Below, piece by piece: positions 6,764 to 14,955 of a DNA stretch of 20,437 nucleotides. Both the position numbers and the translations under genes were made by a program. Below the pieces are notes generated by a model that ran no database searches, was not told where the DNA came from, and was given only the letters and a program-made list of their open reading frames with translations. The first letter of the stretch is position 1. Each line of letters begins with the position of its first letter. Source of the DNA: an uncultured bacterium (GTDB lineage Bacteria; Cyanobacteriota; Vampirovibrionia; Gastranaerophilales; Gastranaerophilaceae); the NCBI GenBank assembly GCA_900547155.1, contig URFH01000038.1, forward strand, positions 1 to 20,437, given 5' to 3'.

Positions 6764-6835
6764 CTTTAAAATTTGTAAATCAGGAAGATTATTTTGCTTT
6801 TTTTAATCAAAATTTTGCGAAAGGTTTGGTGATTT

Positions 6836-6861
6836 TTCTTTGGAGTGACTGTGGGGGCGGC
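6836..6861 (+). repeat. short dispersed motif upstream of nifJ
   Basis: TTCTTTGGAGTGACT (6836-6850) recurs exactly at 16738-16752. The following bases are also similar (GTGGGGGCGGC here, ATGGAGGAGGC there). It lies in the 304-bp purD-nifJ gap. The rest of that gap is AT-rich and otherwise shows only a possible weak nifJ promoter (TTGTAT 6942-6947, 17 nt, TAGCAT 6965-6970). Confidence 0.5.
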
Positions 6862-7027
6862 AGCAAATATTCAGTGGTACTAAACCCGTTTGGACTTATT
6901 ATTTTTTTATTTTCAAAATTAAAAACAGTGCATATCCCGGTTTGTATTAAATATTTTTTTGTATTAGCATATTTAATGTGTAGTTAGAATTAAGTAATAG
7001 TTTTAAATAAGGAGGACTATTTAAATT

Positions 7028-10000
7028 ATGTCAGGTAAAACAATAACTGTTGATGGAAACTACGCAGCAGCGCATGTAGCTTATGCGATGAGCGAAGTAT
7101 CAGCAATTTACCCCATCACTCCTTCATCTACTATGGGTGAATGGATTGATGAATGGGCTTCACAAGGCAAGAAAAACATCTGGGGCGAAACTGTAAGAGT
7201 TGCAGAAATGCAATCAGAAGCAGGTGCAGCCGGCGCCGTTCACGGCTCTCTGGCAGCAGGCGCTTTGACTTCTACTTATACAGCTTCTCAGGGTTTATTA
7301 TTGATGATTCCCGTAATGCACAAAGTAGCCGGTGAAATGCTCCCGTCAGTAATTCACGTTGCGGCCCGTGCTCTTGCGGCTCAATCTTTATCAATTTTCG
7401 GCGACCATACTGACGTTATGGGCTGCCGTAATACAGGTTATGCAATGCTCGCTGCTAACTCTGTTCAGGAAGAAATGGATTTGGCTCTGGTTGCCCACTT
7501 AGCCACTTACAAAGCTAAAGTTCCTTTCCTCCAGTTCTTTGACGGATTCAGAACTTCTCACGAAGTACACAAAATCGAAGAAATTTCCTACGAAGATATC
7601 GCAAAACTCGTAGAACCCAAATATATCGAAGAATTCAGACAAAGAGCGATGAGACCTGAAGCTCCTATCTGCAAAGTAGGTGCACAAAACACTGACGTTT
7701 ACTTCCAGGGACGTGAAACAGTCAACAAATACTATGAAGCTGTTCCCGAAATCGTTCAGGAATACATGGACAAAGTCGCTAAAGTCACAGGCAGACAGTA
7801 CCATCCATTCGATTACGTCGGTGCGCCCGACGCTACTGACGTTATCGTTGCTATGGGTTCAGGCTGCGAAACTATCGAAGAAACTATCGAATATTTGAAC
7901 GCAAAACGCGGAACTAAATACGGTCTTGTTAAAGTCAGACTTTACAGACCTTTTGACGTTGAAAGATTCAAGGCTGCTCTGCCTGCTTCTGTAAAACGTA
8001 TTGCAGTTCTCGACAGAACAAAAGAACCCGGTTCAATCGGCGAACCTCTCTTCCTCGATGTCGTTGCTGCACTCGAAAACAAAGGAATCAACATCATTGG
8101 CGGCCGTTACGGTCTTTCTTCAAAAGAATTCACTCCGTCAATGGTTCTCGCTGTTTACAAACACCTTGAAAACAACGGATTCCACGGCTTCACAGTAGGT
8201 ATCGAAGACGATGTAACCAACAAATCACTCAAAGTTGAAGAACACATCGTTACAGAACCCGAAGGGACTACAAACTGCATGTTCTGGGGCCTTGGTTCAG
8301 ACGGTACTGTCGGTGCTAACAAAAACTCAATCAAAATCATCGGCCAGTACACAAACAAAGACGCTCAGGCATATTTTGCTTATGACTCTAAAAAATCTTT
8401 CGGCGTAACTGTTTCTCACCTGAGATTCGGCGACAAACCGATTAAATCAACATACCTTATCACGGCTCCCGACTTCGTATCTTGCTCGGCGCACGCATAC
8501 ATCGGCAGATATGATATGTTGAAAGGCATAAAAGAAGGCGGAACATTCCTTCTTAACAGCCCCTGGTCAAAAGAAGAAGCATTTTCACACCTGACCAGAG
8601 ATATGCAGGAAACCATCATCAATAAGAAAATCAAATTCTACAATATTGATGCTGAAGCTCTTATTAAAAAACAGCCCGGCTTGCGCGGTAAAGGTGCAAA
8701 CACTGTTATGATGGTTGCTTACTTCAAAGTTTCCGGAATCATTCCTTTTGAACAGGCTCTTGAAGGCATGAGAGAAATGACCAAGAAAACCTTTAAGAAA
8801 AAAGGCGACGATGTTGTAAACATGAACCTTGCATTGATTGACGCAGCTGTTGACGCTTGTGAAGAAGTTGCTATTCCTGCTTCTTTGGATGGCGTTGCTC
8901 ATGCAGAAGATGTTAAATTAATCTCTGATGACGCTTGCGAATTCGCTAAGAAAATCATTGAACCCTCAATGAGACAAAAAGGCGACGATATTCCTGTTTC
9001 TGCAATGTCAGTTGACGGCGTAATCCCGACAGGAACTGCCTGCCTCGAAAAACGCGGAATCGCACCGAGAGTTCCGAAATGGAATTCAGAAAACTGCATT
9101 CAGTGCGGAATCTGCGCATCTGCTTGTCCTCACGCTGCAATCAGAACTAAATTGATTGAAGCTAAAGACCTGAAAGACGCTCCGGAATCCTTTAAAACAA
9201 TCCCTGCAAAACCGGCTCTGGCTGATGAACAGTTCAAAGTTCAGGTTTACTGCAAAGATTGTACAGGCTGCGGCGTTTGCGTAGATCAGTGCCCTGCTAA
9301 CAAAAACCCTGAAAAACAGGCTCTTGTTTGGTCAAGCATTGAAGCAGAATGCGAAAGCGGCGAATGCGAAAACGAAAAATTCTTCAACGAGCTGCCTGAT
9401 AATGTAATGGGCAAAAATACTACCAAAACAATCAAAGGCGCTATGCTCAGAAAACCGTTGTTCGAGTTCTCAGGCGCTTGCGCAGGCTGCGGTGAAACAC
9501 CTTACGTTAAACTGGTTTCACAGTTGTTCGGTGAAAACGTAATCGTTGCTAACGCAACAGGTTGTTCTTCAATCTACTCCGGTACTTTCCCGACAATTCC
9601 TTACACAACCAACAAGGATGGCAGAGGGCCGGCATGGGCTAACTCATTGTTTGAAGATAACGCTGAATTCGGCTTCGGTATGAGATTGGCAGTTGACCAG
9701 AACAGGTCTACTTTGAAAAATTACGCTGAAAGAGTTATTTCTAACGAAAAAACTCCGGCTGATTTGAAAGAAGCGCTCACTGAAGCACTCTCTCACTTTG
9801 ACAACTCAAAAACAGAAGAAGCTGTTGCAGCTCAAAATAAAGCAAAAGAAGTTATTGCTAAATATGCGGACTGCGGCTGCTCTGACCTTGCAAAAGTAAG
9901 AGAACTTCAGGATTACTTCACTGACAAATCCGTTTGGATTATCGGCGGCGACGGATGGGCAAACGATATCGGATACGGCGGTATTGACCACGTTCTCGCT

Positions 10001-10561
10001 CAGAACCAGAACGTAAATATCCTCGTTCTTGATACCGAAGTTTACTCCAACACAGGCGGTCAGGCTTCTAAATCTACACCTACCGGTGCGGTTGCGAAGT
10101 TTGCTACCGGCGGTAAGAGAACTTACAAGAAAAACATGGGCTTGATGAGCATGTCATACGGCTATGTATATGTTGCATCAGTTGCGCTGGGCGCTGACAG
10201 AGCTCAAACTCTGAAAGCATTCCAGGAAGCTGAAGCATACGACGGCCCGTCTATCATCTTTGCTTATGCTCCTTGTATTGCTCACGGAATCGACATGAGC
10301 AAAACTCAAACCGAGCAAAAACGTGCTGTTGAAGCCGGATACTTCCCGCTTTACAGATACAACCCTGCTAACGAACAGCCTTTCACATGGGATGCAAAAG
10401 AACCCAAAGGCAGCTATCAGGAATTCATCAGAAGCGAAGGTCGTTACAAATCACTTATGAAAACTAACCCCGAAGCTTGTGAATCCCTCTACTGTCAGGC
10501 TGAAGAAGACGCAGCTAAGAGAATGGCTGTTTACAAAGCAGTAGGCGAATTGATGAGATAA
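7028..10561 (+). CDS. nifJ: pyruvate:ferredoxin (flavodoxin) oxidoreductase
   Basis: Single-chain homodimeric PFOR of 1177 aa. It converts pyruvate, CoA and oxidised ferredoxin to acetyl-CoA, CO2 and reduced ferredoxin in the cytoplasm. The domains are in the usual order. The N-terminal pyruvate/TPP domain has YPITPSSTMGEWIDEWA, the transketolase C-like domain has IVAMGSGCETIEETIEYL, and the gamma domain is near GLGSDGTVGANKNSIKII. The ferredoxin insert has two 4Fe-4S sets: C690/C693/C696/C700 and C745/C748/C751/C755. The C-terminal TPP domain has GGDGWANDIGYGG and VYSNTGGQASKSTP. Proximal-cluster cysteines are C818, C821, C846 and C1083. AAGGAGG precedes the ATG by 12 nt. Codon use looks strongly biased to C-ending codons (AAC, GAC, TTC), as in highly expressed genes. 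It is monocistronic, ended by the terminator at 10595-10624. Confidence 0.97.
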   Translation: MSGKTITVDGNYAAAHVAYAMSEVSAIYPITPSSTMGEWIDEWASQGKKNIWGETVRVAEMQSEAGAAGAVHGSLAAGALTSTYTASQGLLLMIPVMHKVAGEMLPSVIHVAARALAAQSLSIFGDHTDVMGCRNTGYAMLAANSVQEEMDLALVAHLATYKAKVPFLQFFDGFRTSHEVHKIEEISYEDIAKLVEPKYIEEFRQRAMRPEAPICKVGAQNTDVYFQGRETVNKYYEAVPEIVQEYMDKVAKVTGRQYHPFDYVGAPDATDVIVAMGSGCETIEETIEYLNAKRGTKYGLVKVRLYRPFDVERFKAALPASVKRIAVLDRTKEPGSIGEPLFLDVVAALENKGINIIGGRYGLSSKEFTPSMVLAVYKHLENNGFHGFTVGIEDDVTNKSLKVEEHIVTEPEGTTNCMFWGLGSDGTVGANKNSIKIIGQYTNKDAQAYFAYDSKKSFGVTVSHLRFGDKPIKSTYLITAPDFVSCSAHAYIGRYDMLKGIKEGGTFLLNSPWSKEEAFSHLTRDMQETIINKKIKFYNIDAEALIKKQPGLRGKGANTVMMVAYFKVSGIIPFEQALEGMREMTKKTFKKKGDDVVNMNLALIDAAVDACEEVAIPASLDGVAHAEDVKLISDDACEFAKKIIEPSMRQKGDDIPVSAMSVDGVIPTGTACLEKRGIAPRVPKWNSENCIQCGICASACPHAAIRTKLIEAKDLKDAPESFKTIPAKPALADEQFKVQVYCKDCTGCGVCVDQCPANKNPEKQALVWSSIEAECESGECENEKFFNELPDNVMGKNTTKTIKGAMLRKPLFEFSGACAGCGETPYVKLVSQLFGENVIVANATGCSSIYSGTFPTIPYTTNKDGRGPAWANSLFEDNAEFGFGMRLAVDQNRSTLKNYAERVISNEKTPADLKEALTEALSHFDNSKTEEAVAAQNKAKEVIAKYADCGCSDLAKVRELQDYFTDKSVWIIGGDGWANDIGYGGIDHVLAQNQNVNILVLDTEVYSNTGGQASKSTPTGAVAKFATGGKRTYKKNMGLMSMSYGYVYVASVALGADRAQTLKAFQEAEAYDGPSIIFAYAPCIAHGIDMSKTQTEQKRAVEAGYFPLYRYNPANEQPFTWDAKEPKGSYQEFIRSEGRYKSLMKTNPEACESLYCQAEEDAAKRMAVYKAVGELMR

Positions 10562-10594
10562 TGCGCATTTAGCAGTGCAAATTATTCATAAATG

Positions 10595-10624
10595 AAAAAG
10601 GCGCTCGAAAGAGCGTCTTTTTTA
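10595..10624 (+). terminator. Rho-independent terminator of nifJ
   Basis: GGCGCTC (10600-10606), a GAAA tetraloop and GAGCGTC (10611-10617) form a 7-bp stem with one G-U pair. It is flanked by an A-run and followed by seven T residues (10618-10624). It lies 34 nt after the nifJ stop. Confidence 0.93.
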
Positions 10625-10652
10625 TGTGACTGGGCAGTTCGGGGGATTTTTC

Positions 10653-10681
10653 TTTACGAAAGTGCGAAAATATCATATTAT
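10653..10681 (+). promoter_or_regulatory. candidate promoter of the metzincin gene, leaderless geometry
   Basis: TTTACG (10653-10658), 17 nt, then TATTAT (10676-10681), followed by 6 nt and the ATG at 10688. It sits just past the nifJ terminator. No ribosome-binding site precedes the ATG. Confidence 0.45.
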
Positions 10682-10687
10682 TCTGTT

Positions 10688-11521
10688 ATGAAAAGGTTTT
10701 TGTCATGTTTTTTGCTCTGTTTTTTCACAGCAGGAGCGGCGATTGCGGCTCTGAATTATGATACGTGCCTGAATTATTACAACAGAGGCGATTATAAAAG
10801 TTCAAAAGCGTGTTCTGCTCGCCTTTTGCAAACTACAAACCGCGCTGATTTGCAAACAAGATATTTATATGCCCATTCGCTCTTAAATCTGGGCGAAAAA
10901 GGCGCTGCTTACGCACAATTTGATACAATAAGAACAATTTCCCCGAATTCAAAGCTGGGTCAGGAATCTGTAAAATATATGAAGCAATCGCAAATAATCC
11001 ACAAGAGTTCTGCAGCGGCGAATAAAACAGATTACGGAAATTACCTTTCTGATATTACATACAATTGTAAATGGGGCGCAATGCCGGTTCGGGTATGGAT
11101 TCAGCCCGGTTCAAAATACACAGAAACGGTTGTTAAAGCTTTTAATGAGTGGCAATATGTCAGCAAAAATAAAATCCGCTTTATTTCCACAAAAAGCGAG
11201 GCGCAGGGGCAAATTCTTGTTTATTTTAAGGAATCCATGGACTTAAGCAACAAAAACGCTGTTGGTTATACAACTTATCCTGCCTGCAGCGGAAAATATT
11301 TTGTCGGCAAATCAAATATCTACCTCCAAACAAGGGTAAGAGGGCAAATAGTTTCTCAAAGAGATATTTACGGCGTTGCGCTGCATGAAATAGGGCATGC
11401 TCTCGGAATAATGGGGCACAGCAAAAATAACAACGATATTATGTTCCCCACGACGAACATCATCGGCGTCCATACCTCAAGGCGCGATGTGAACACGATT
11501 ATGCACATTTATTCTGACTGA
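10688..11521 (+). CDS. secreted matrixin-type metzincin metalloprotease
   Basis: The 277-aa protein is probably an exported zinc protease. The N-terminus is a signal peptide (MKRFLSCFLLCFFTAGAAIA). Residues ~22-95 resemble TPR-type helical repeats (YDTCLNYYNRGDYKSSKACSARLL, TRYLYAHSLLNLGEKGAAYAQF). The C-terminal catalytic domain carries the full metzincin zinc motif HEIGHALGIMGH, with zinc ligands His233, His237 and His243 and catalytic Glu234. The Met-turn DIMFP follows 8 residues later (Met251). A longer reading from 10592 is rejected because it would translate the nifJ terminator hairpin, whereas the ATG at 10688 starts the signal peptide. No propeptide cysteine switch is evident. Substrate unknown; extracellular protein or cell-wall processing is an inference. 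Confidence 0.88.
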   Translation: MKRFLSCFLLCFFTAGAAIAALNYDTCLNYYNRGDYKSSKACSARLLQTTNRADLQTRYLYAHSLLNLGEKGAAYAQFDTIRTISPNSKLGQESVKYMKQSQIIHKSSAAANKTDYGNYLSDITYNCKWGAMPVRVWIQPGSKYTETVVKAFNEWQYVSKNKIRFISTKSEAQGQILVYFKESMDLSNKNAVGYTTYPACSGKYFVGKSNIYLQTRVRGQIVSQRDIYGVALHEIGHALGIMGHSKNNNDIMFPTTNIIGVHTSRRDVNTIMHIYSD

Positions 11522-11602
11522 TTGTAACGATTATTTCACAAATCTAAAGTTTTTTGCACAAAATGCCGATATTTTATTAGTAATCTGATAAGGATATCGC
11601 GT

Positions 11603-11746
11603 ATGGACAGAGAAAACTTTCATATTCAGCTCCAGTCTGACTTAATAAAGCTGATTAAGGTGCTGGATGAGTGTATTGATGAATTTGACAATATGTACAC
11701 GGAAGCAGTGAAAGAAAGCATGCTTTGCATGTCAAATAACAACTAA
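11603..11746 (+). CDS. small hypothetical protein (47 aa)
   Basis: The ATG at 11603 is preceded by AAGGA (11590-11594) at 8 nt, and the frame stays open for 47 codons. The product is MDRENFHIQLQSDLIKLIKV... and is predicted largely helical and acidic (VLDECIDEFDNMYTEAVKE). It has no signal peptide. It fills most of the gap after the protease gene, and its stop overlaps the end of gmhA (opposite strand) by 4 nt. I recognise no family. A real small gene is likely because of the ribosome site and amphipathic pattern, but the short length leaves room for chance. Confidence 0.5.
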   Translation: MDRENFHIQLQSDLIKLIKVLDECIDEFDNMYTEAVKESMLCMSNNN

Positions 11747-12324
11747 TTTTCGCCGGAAAACATCATTTTTTCGACCAGAGCGCATATTATATGCCCAACC
11801 ATGATGTGAGATTCCTGAATTATGGGCGTTTCAGCGGAGGGGATGTTGATTGTTACGTCTGCGTTGTCAAAGATGAGGGCTTTTTTCTCTCCGGTCAGCC
11901 CGACAGTGTAAACGCCTTTGTTTTTGGCTTCTAAAATTGCGTTTACAACGTTTTTAGAGCTACCCGAGGTCGAGATTCCGATGAGAACGTCGCCTTTGTT
12001 TGCGCAAGCCTGAACCTGCCGCGAAAAGGTCTTTTCGTAGCCGTAATCATTGCCGATTGCGGTCAAAATCGATGTATCCACAGTAAGCGCCATCGCAGGA
12101 AGACCCGGACGGTCAAAATAAAAGCGGCTTACGAATTCTGCTGCAATGTGCTGGGAATCTGCCGCGCTGCCTCCGTTTCCGCAAATGAGAACTTTTCCGC
12201 CTTTTTTCAAAGAATCTACGATAACAAGAGAAACATCCCTGATTTTTGAGAGGATTTTCTCGTTTTCAAGGATGTTTCTTTTTGTATCAATAGAATTTTT
12301 AATGTAATTTTTAATAAAATCCAT
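11743..12324 (-). CDS. gmhA: phosphoheptose isomerase-type SIS protein
   Basis: A 193-aa SIS-domain sugar-phosphate isomerase. GmhA converts sedoheptulose 7-phosphate to D-glycero-D-manno-heptose 7-phosphate, the first step towards ADP- or GDP-heptose for LPS or surface glycans. The family core is clear: LICGNGGSAADSQHIAAEFVSRF (from about 47), then AIGNDYGYEKTFSRQV, GISTSGSSKNVV and, near the end, the ETPIIQESHIMVGHIICALVE helix with the second catalytic histidine. The ATG at 12324 is preferred to a TTG two codons upstream. It follows the ompH stop by 9 nt without a clear ribosome site. No other heptose genes lie in the window. DiaA-like DnaA-binding homologues share the fold, so the heptose role is likely but not certain. 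Confidence 0.85.
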   Translation of the reverse strand: MDFIKNYIKNSIDTKRNILENEKILSKIRDVSLVIVDSLKKGGKVLICGNGGSAADSQHIAAEFVSRFYFDRPGLPAMALTVDTSILTAIGNDYGYEKTFSRQVQACANKGDVLIGISTSGSSKNVVNAILEAKNKGVYTVGLTGEKKALIFDNADVTINIPSAETPIIQESHIMVGHIICALVEKMMFSGEN

Positions 12325-12333
12325 TTTCAATTA

Positions 12334-12774
12334 CTATTTTGCAGCGTTTAAGCCTTTGATAATCTGATCAGTGATATCAACTGTTCCGTACAAAGTGTTG
12401 TTTGCCGGAAGAATCAAAGCATAAGTGCCTGTTTTGCCGATTTTGTCGATTTGTGCTTTTACAGCTGCGTCGATTTTTTTCAGAGCTTCAACTTTTTTAG
12501 CCTGAAGCGCGTCTACTTTGCCCTGAAGTTCTTTGTTGTATTTTTCTTCAAGAAGTTTCTTTTCTGCGTCGGTTTTTGCAGAAACTACTTTTTTCTGTGC
12601 ATCAAGAACGAAAATTCTGATGTCAGCTTCTTCTTTCTGGAACTGAGCAGTTGCGTCAGCTGTTTCTTTGTAGCTTCTCAATACTTTGTCCAAATCTACG
12701 GACGCATATTTGTCAGCTGCGAATACCGGTGCTGAAACTGCGAGCAATCCGAGAATTACTAAGAATTTTTTCAT
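12334..12774 (-). CDS. OmpH/Skp-family periplasmic chaperone-like protein
   Basis: The 146-aa protein has a clean signal peptide (MKKFLVILGLLAVSAPVFA, cleavage near residue 19/20). The mature part opens YASVDLDKVLRSYKETADATAQFQKE, as in the OmpH/Skp family. A long charged coiled coil follows (about 45-105), and it closes with IDKIGKTGTYALILPANNTLYGTVDITDQIIKGLN, the strand segment that forms the trimer body in Skp. Skp holds unfolded outer-membrane proteins in the periplasm. The ATG at 12774 is chosen because it starts the signal peptide; upstream in-frame starts add only non-signal sequence. It lies directly upstream of gmhA, 9 nt apart, and the pair fits an envelope-building unit in an organism with an outer membrane. 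Confidence 0.88.
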   Translation of the reverse strand: MKKFLVILGLLAVSAPVFAADKYASVDLDKVLRSYKETADATAQFQKEEADIRIFVLDAQKKVVSAKTDAEKKLLEEKYNKELQGKVDALQAKKVEALKKIDAAVKAQIDKIGKTGTYALILPANNTLYGTVDITDQIIKGLNAAK

Positions 12775-12872
12775 TTGTGTCTCTCTTTCTTTTAGAATAA
12801 TATCAATATTCATATTAAATATTAAACATATTTCCCACATCGGGCAAATCGTTTAAAAATATTTATAATTGA

Positions 12873-13274
12873 TTAAAATTTGAAGGAATCTTTGATAGAT
12901 TTCATGTCTTTTTTCAGGTTGTCAGCGCTTTGTTTGCGGGCTTCCTGTCTTTTTTTAGCTTCTTCCTGCTGTTTTTTTATGGCCGCTTTTTGCGCATCCT
13001 GTTTCTTTTTAATTTCTTCCTGCTGTTTTTTCAAAGCTTCCTGGCGGGCTTTTTGTTGAGCTTCGCGCTGTTTTTTTGCTTCTTCTGATTTTTTGTTTAA
13101 TTCATTGATTTTTTCGTCTTGTTTTTTAATTGCAGCATTTTGTTTGTCTAAAAGCTGTTGTCTTTTCTGGAGTACTTTTTGGTCCCATGTTGTATTTGAA
13201 GATGTTGCTGCAAATGAACATGCCGAAGTAAGAACAAATGCTGCTGCGATAGCGATTGCTGAAAGTTTTTTCAT
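12873..13274 (-). CDS. secreted Lys/Gln/Glu-rich coiled-coil protein
   Basis: The 133-aa protein has an export signal (MKKLSAIAIAAAFVLTSACSFA). Cleavage is probably after SFA near residue 22; a lipoprotein reading at Cys19 is possible but the lipobox (TSAC) is poor. Almost the whole mature chain (about 30-125) is one low-complexity coiled coil of K, Q, E and A with imperfect short repeats such as KKQQEE, KKKQDAQKAAIKKQQEEAKKRQEARK. It resembles the shaft of TolA-like or other periplasm-spanning helices, but has no partner domain. An excellent AGGAGG lies 7 nt before the ATG, and a strong promoter precedes it. Probably an abundant periplasmic structural or linker protein; the function is unknown. 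Confidence 0.8.
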   Translation of the reverse strand: MKKLSAIAIAAAFVLTSACSFAATSSNTTWDQKVLQKRQQLLDKQNAAIKKQDEKINELNKKSEEAKKQREAQQKARQEALKKQQEEIKKKQDAQKAAIKKQQEEAKKRQEARKQSADNLKKDMKSIKDSFKF

Positions 13275-13300
13275 TGTAAATCCTCCTTTTTGATAGTGTA

Positions 13301-13330
13301 ATTATAGCATAATTAAATATTTTGTTACAA
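13301..13330 (-). promoter_or_regulatory. strong extended -10 promoter for the coiled-coil gene
   Basis: Minus strand: TTGTAA (13330-13325), 18 nt, then TGCTATAAT, an extended -10 with perfect TATAAT at 13306-13301. AGGAGG and the ATG at 13274 follow. It is divergent to the rfb promoter. Confidence 0.65.
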
Positions 13331-13374
13331 TTCATTATTTAAAGCCTTTTTGTGCTAAATTGTTATAGGTCTTG

Positions 13375-13383
13375 TGATATAAT
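13375..13383 (+). promoter_or_regulatory. extended -10 promoter of the rfbCBDA operon
   Basis: TGATATAAT is an extended -10 with perfect TATAAT at 13378-13383. No good -35 is seen at 16-18 nt. It leads after about 30 nt, including GAGAGG (13404-13409), to the rfbC ATG at 13414. Confidence 0.55.
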
Positions 13384-13413
13384 TTAGTAAAAAATAGGAA
13401 TTTGAGAGGGAAA

Positions 13414-13965
13414 ATGCCGTTTAGTTTTGAGAAAACCGCTATTGATGATGTCATTGTGATTACTCCCAGTGCTTTTAATGATGACAGAGGCTTTTTTATG
13501 GAAACATATAAACGCTCTGACTTTATTAATAACGGAATAAAGGACGATTTTGTTCAAGATAACCATTCAAAATCCTCAAAAGGCGTTTTGCGCGGGCTTC
13601 ATTACCAGAAAGCCCCCAAAGCTCAGGCTAAAATCGTAAGATGTATTAAAGGCGCAATTTTTGACGTTGCCGTTGACATCAGAAAAGGCTCAAAAACCTA
13701 CGGAAAATGGGTTGGCGTCGAGCTTACGGAAGAAAACAAAAAAATGCTTTATATCCCTGCGGGATTTGCGCATGGATTTTGCGTAAGGTCGGATGTTGCA
13801 GAGATTTGTTACAAATCCTCGGATGAATATTCCCCTGAAAACGACCGCGGGATTATGTGGAATGACCCGGAAATAGGTATTGATTGGAATTTGGACACAA
13901 ATCCGGTTATTTCGGAAAAGGATTCAAAACATCCTTTGTTAAAAGATGCAGATAATAATTTTTAA
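13414..13965 (+). CDS. rfbC: dTDP-4-dehydrorhamnose 3,5-epimerase
   Basis: RmlC-type cupin epimerase, third step of dTDP-L-rhamnose synthesis. The 183 aa is the standard length. Key features are RGFFMETYKRSDF near the N-terminus, then QDNHSKSSKGVLRGLHYQ with the catalytic His63. IPAGFAHGFCV follows at 114-124, then the catalytic Tyr133 in CYKSSDEYSPENDRGIMWNDPEIGIDW. The ATG at 13414 is preferred to an in-frame TTG four codons earlier, because GAGAGG lies just upstream of it and the protein then starts at the usual place. First gene of a tight four-gene operon in the order C-B-D-A; rfbB follows after 9 nt with its own ribosome site. Confidence 0.96.
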   Translation: MPFSFEKTAIDDVIVITPSAFNDDRGFFMETYKRSDFINNGIKDDFVQDNHSKSSKGVLRGLHYQKAPKAQAKIVRCIKGAIFDVAVDIRKGSKTYGKWVGVELTEENKKMLYIPAGFAHGFCVRSDVAEICYKSSDEYSPENDRGIMWNDPEIGIDWNLDTNPVISEKDSKHPLLKDADNNF

Positions 13966-13974
13966 GAGGTGAAT

Positions 13975-14955
13975 ATGAGATTATTGGTTACCGGCGGCGC
14001 CGGATTTATCGGAAACTGTTTTGTAAGGCACATTTTGAACAAATATCCCGATTACAAGGTGATAAACCTTGACGCTCTTACTTATGCGGGGAACCTTGAG
14101 AACCTGAAAGATGTTGAAAACAACCCGAATTACAAATTCGTGCACGGAAATATCTGCGACAAAAAGCTTGTACGCGAACTTATGGCTGAAGTTGACGCAT
14201 GCGTAAACTTTGCTGCCGAATCTCATGTTGACAGAAGCATAACCGGCCCTGAAATCTTTGTAGAAACTAACATTCAGGGAACTTTGAACCTTTTGCAGAA
14301 CGCTAAAGAGTTCAAAATTGACAGATATTTGCAGGTTTCGACGGATGAAGTCTATGGAACCCTCGGAAAAACCGGCTATTTTACGGAAGAAACCCCGCTT
14401 GCCCCGAACAGCCCCTATTCTGCGTCAAAAACCGGTGCGGACTTGCTTGTGAGAGCTTATTATGAAACTTACAAAATGCCCGTTTTGACAACTCGATGCT
14501 CAAACAACTACGGGCCTTATCAGTACCCTGAAAAGCTCATTCCGCTCTTTATTTCCAACCTTTTGAACGGAAAACAGGTTCCTGTCTACGGCGATGGCAT
14601 GAATGTGCGTGACTGGTTGTATGTTTATGACCATTGCGCGGCGATTGATACGGTTCTGCACAAAGGGCGCGTCGGCGAGGTTTACAATATCGGCGGAAAC
14701 AACGAAAAAGCCAACATTGAAATCACAAAACTGTTGATAAAAGAGCTTGGCAAGGACGAAAGCTCAATTAAATACGTCGAAGACCGCCTCGGACACGACA
14801 GAAGATACGCAATTGACAGTTCAAAAATCCAAAAAGAGCTCGGCTGGTCGCCGTCGGTTACTTTTGAAGAGGGCATAAAGCTTACAATCGACTGGTATTT
14901 GAAAAATCAGGATTGGATTGAGCACATTGAAGCAAGAAAGGCAGCTGCTGTTTAA
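13975..14955 (+). CDS. rfbB: dTDP-glucose 4,6-dehydratase
   Basis: RmlB-type extended short-chain dehydrogenase, second step of dTDP-L-rhamnose synthesis (dTDP-glucose to dTDP-4-keto-6-deoxyglucose, NAD cofactor). The 326-aa product has the Rossmann motif TGGAGFIG (6-13). The catalytic triad stretch STDEVYG (122-128, with Thr123-Asp124-Glu125) and YSASK (Tyr148, Lys152) follow. Substrate-binding NNYGPYQYPEKLIPLFI and GDGMNVRDWLYVYDH are also typical. AAGAGGTG sits just ahead of the ATG at 13975; a GTG two codons earlier falls within that ribosome site and is less likely. Its stop overlaps the rfbD start by one base (TAATG), so the two are translationally coupled. Confidence 0.97.
   Translation: MRLLVTGGAGFIGNCFVRHILNKYPDYKVINLDALTYAGNLENLKDVENNPNYKFVHGNICDKKLVRELMAEVDACVNFAAESHVDRSITGPEIFVETNIQGTLNLLQNAKEFKIDRYLQVSTDEVYGTLGKTGYFTEETPLAPNSPYSASKTGADLLVRAYYETYKMPVLTTRCSNNYGPYQYPEKLIPLFISNLLNGKQVPVYGDGMNVRDWLYVYDHCAAIDTVLHKGRVGEVYNIGGNNEKANIEITKLLIKELGKDESSIKYVEDRLGHDRRYAIDSSKIQKELGWSPSVTFEEGIKLTIDWYLKNQDWIEHIEARKAAAV

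Noticed and set aside
10592..10687. N-terminal extension of the metzincin from an ATG at 10592
   Set aside because: It would translate the nifJ terminator hairpin and place the signal peptide internally. The ATG at 10688 is better.
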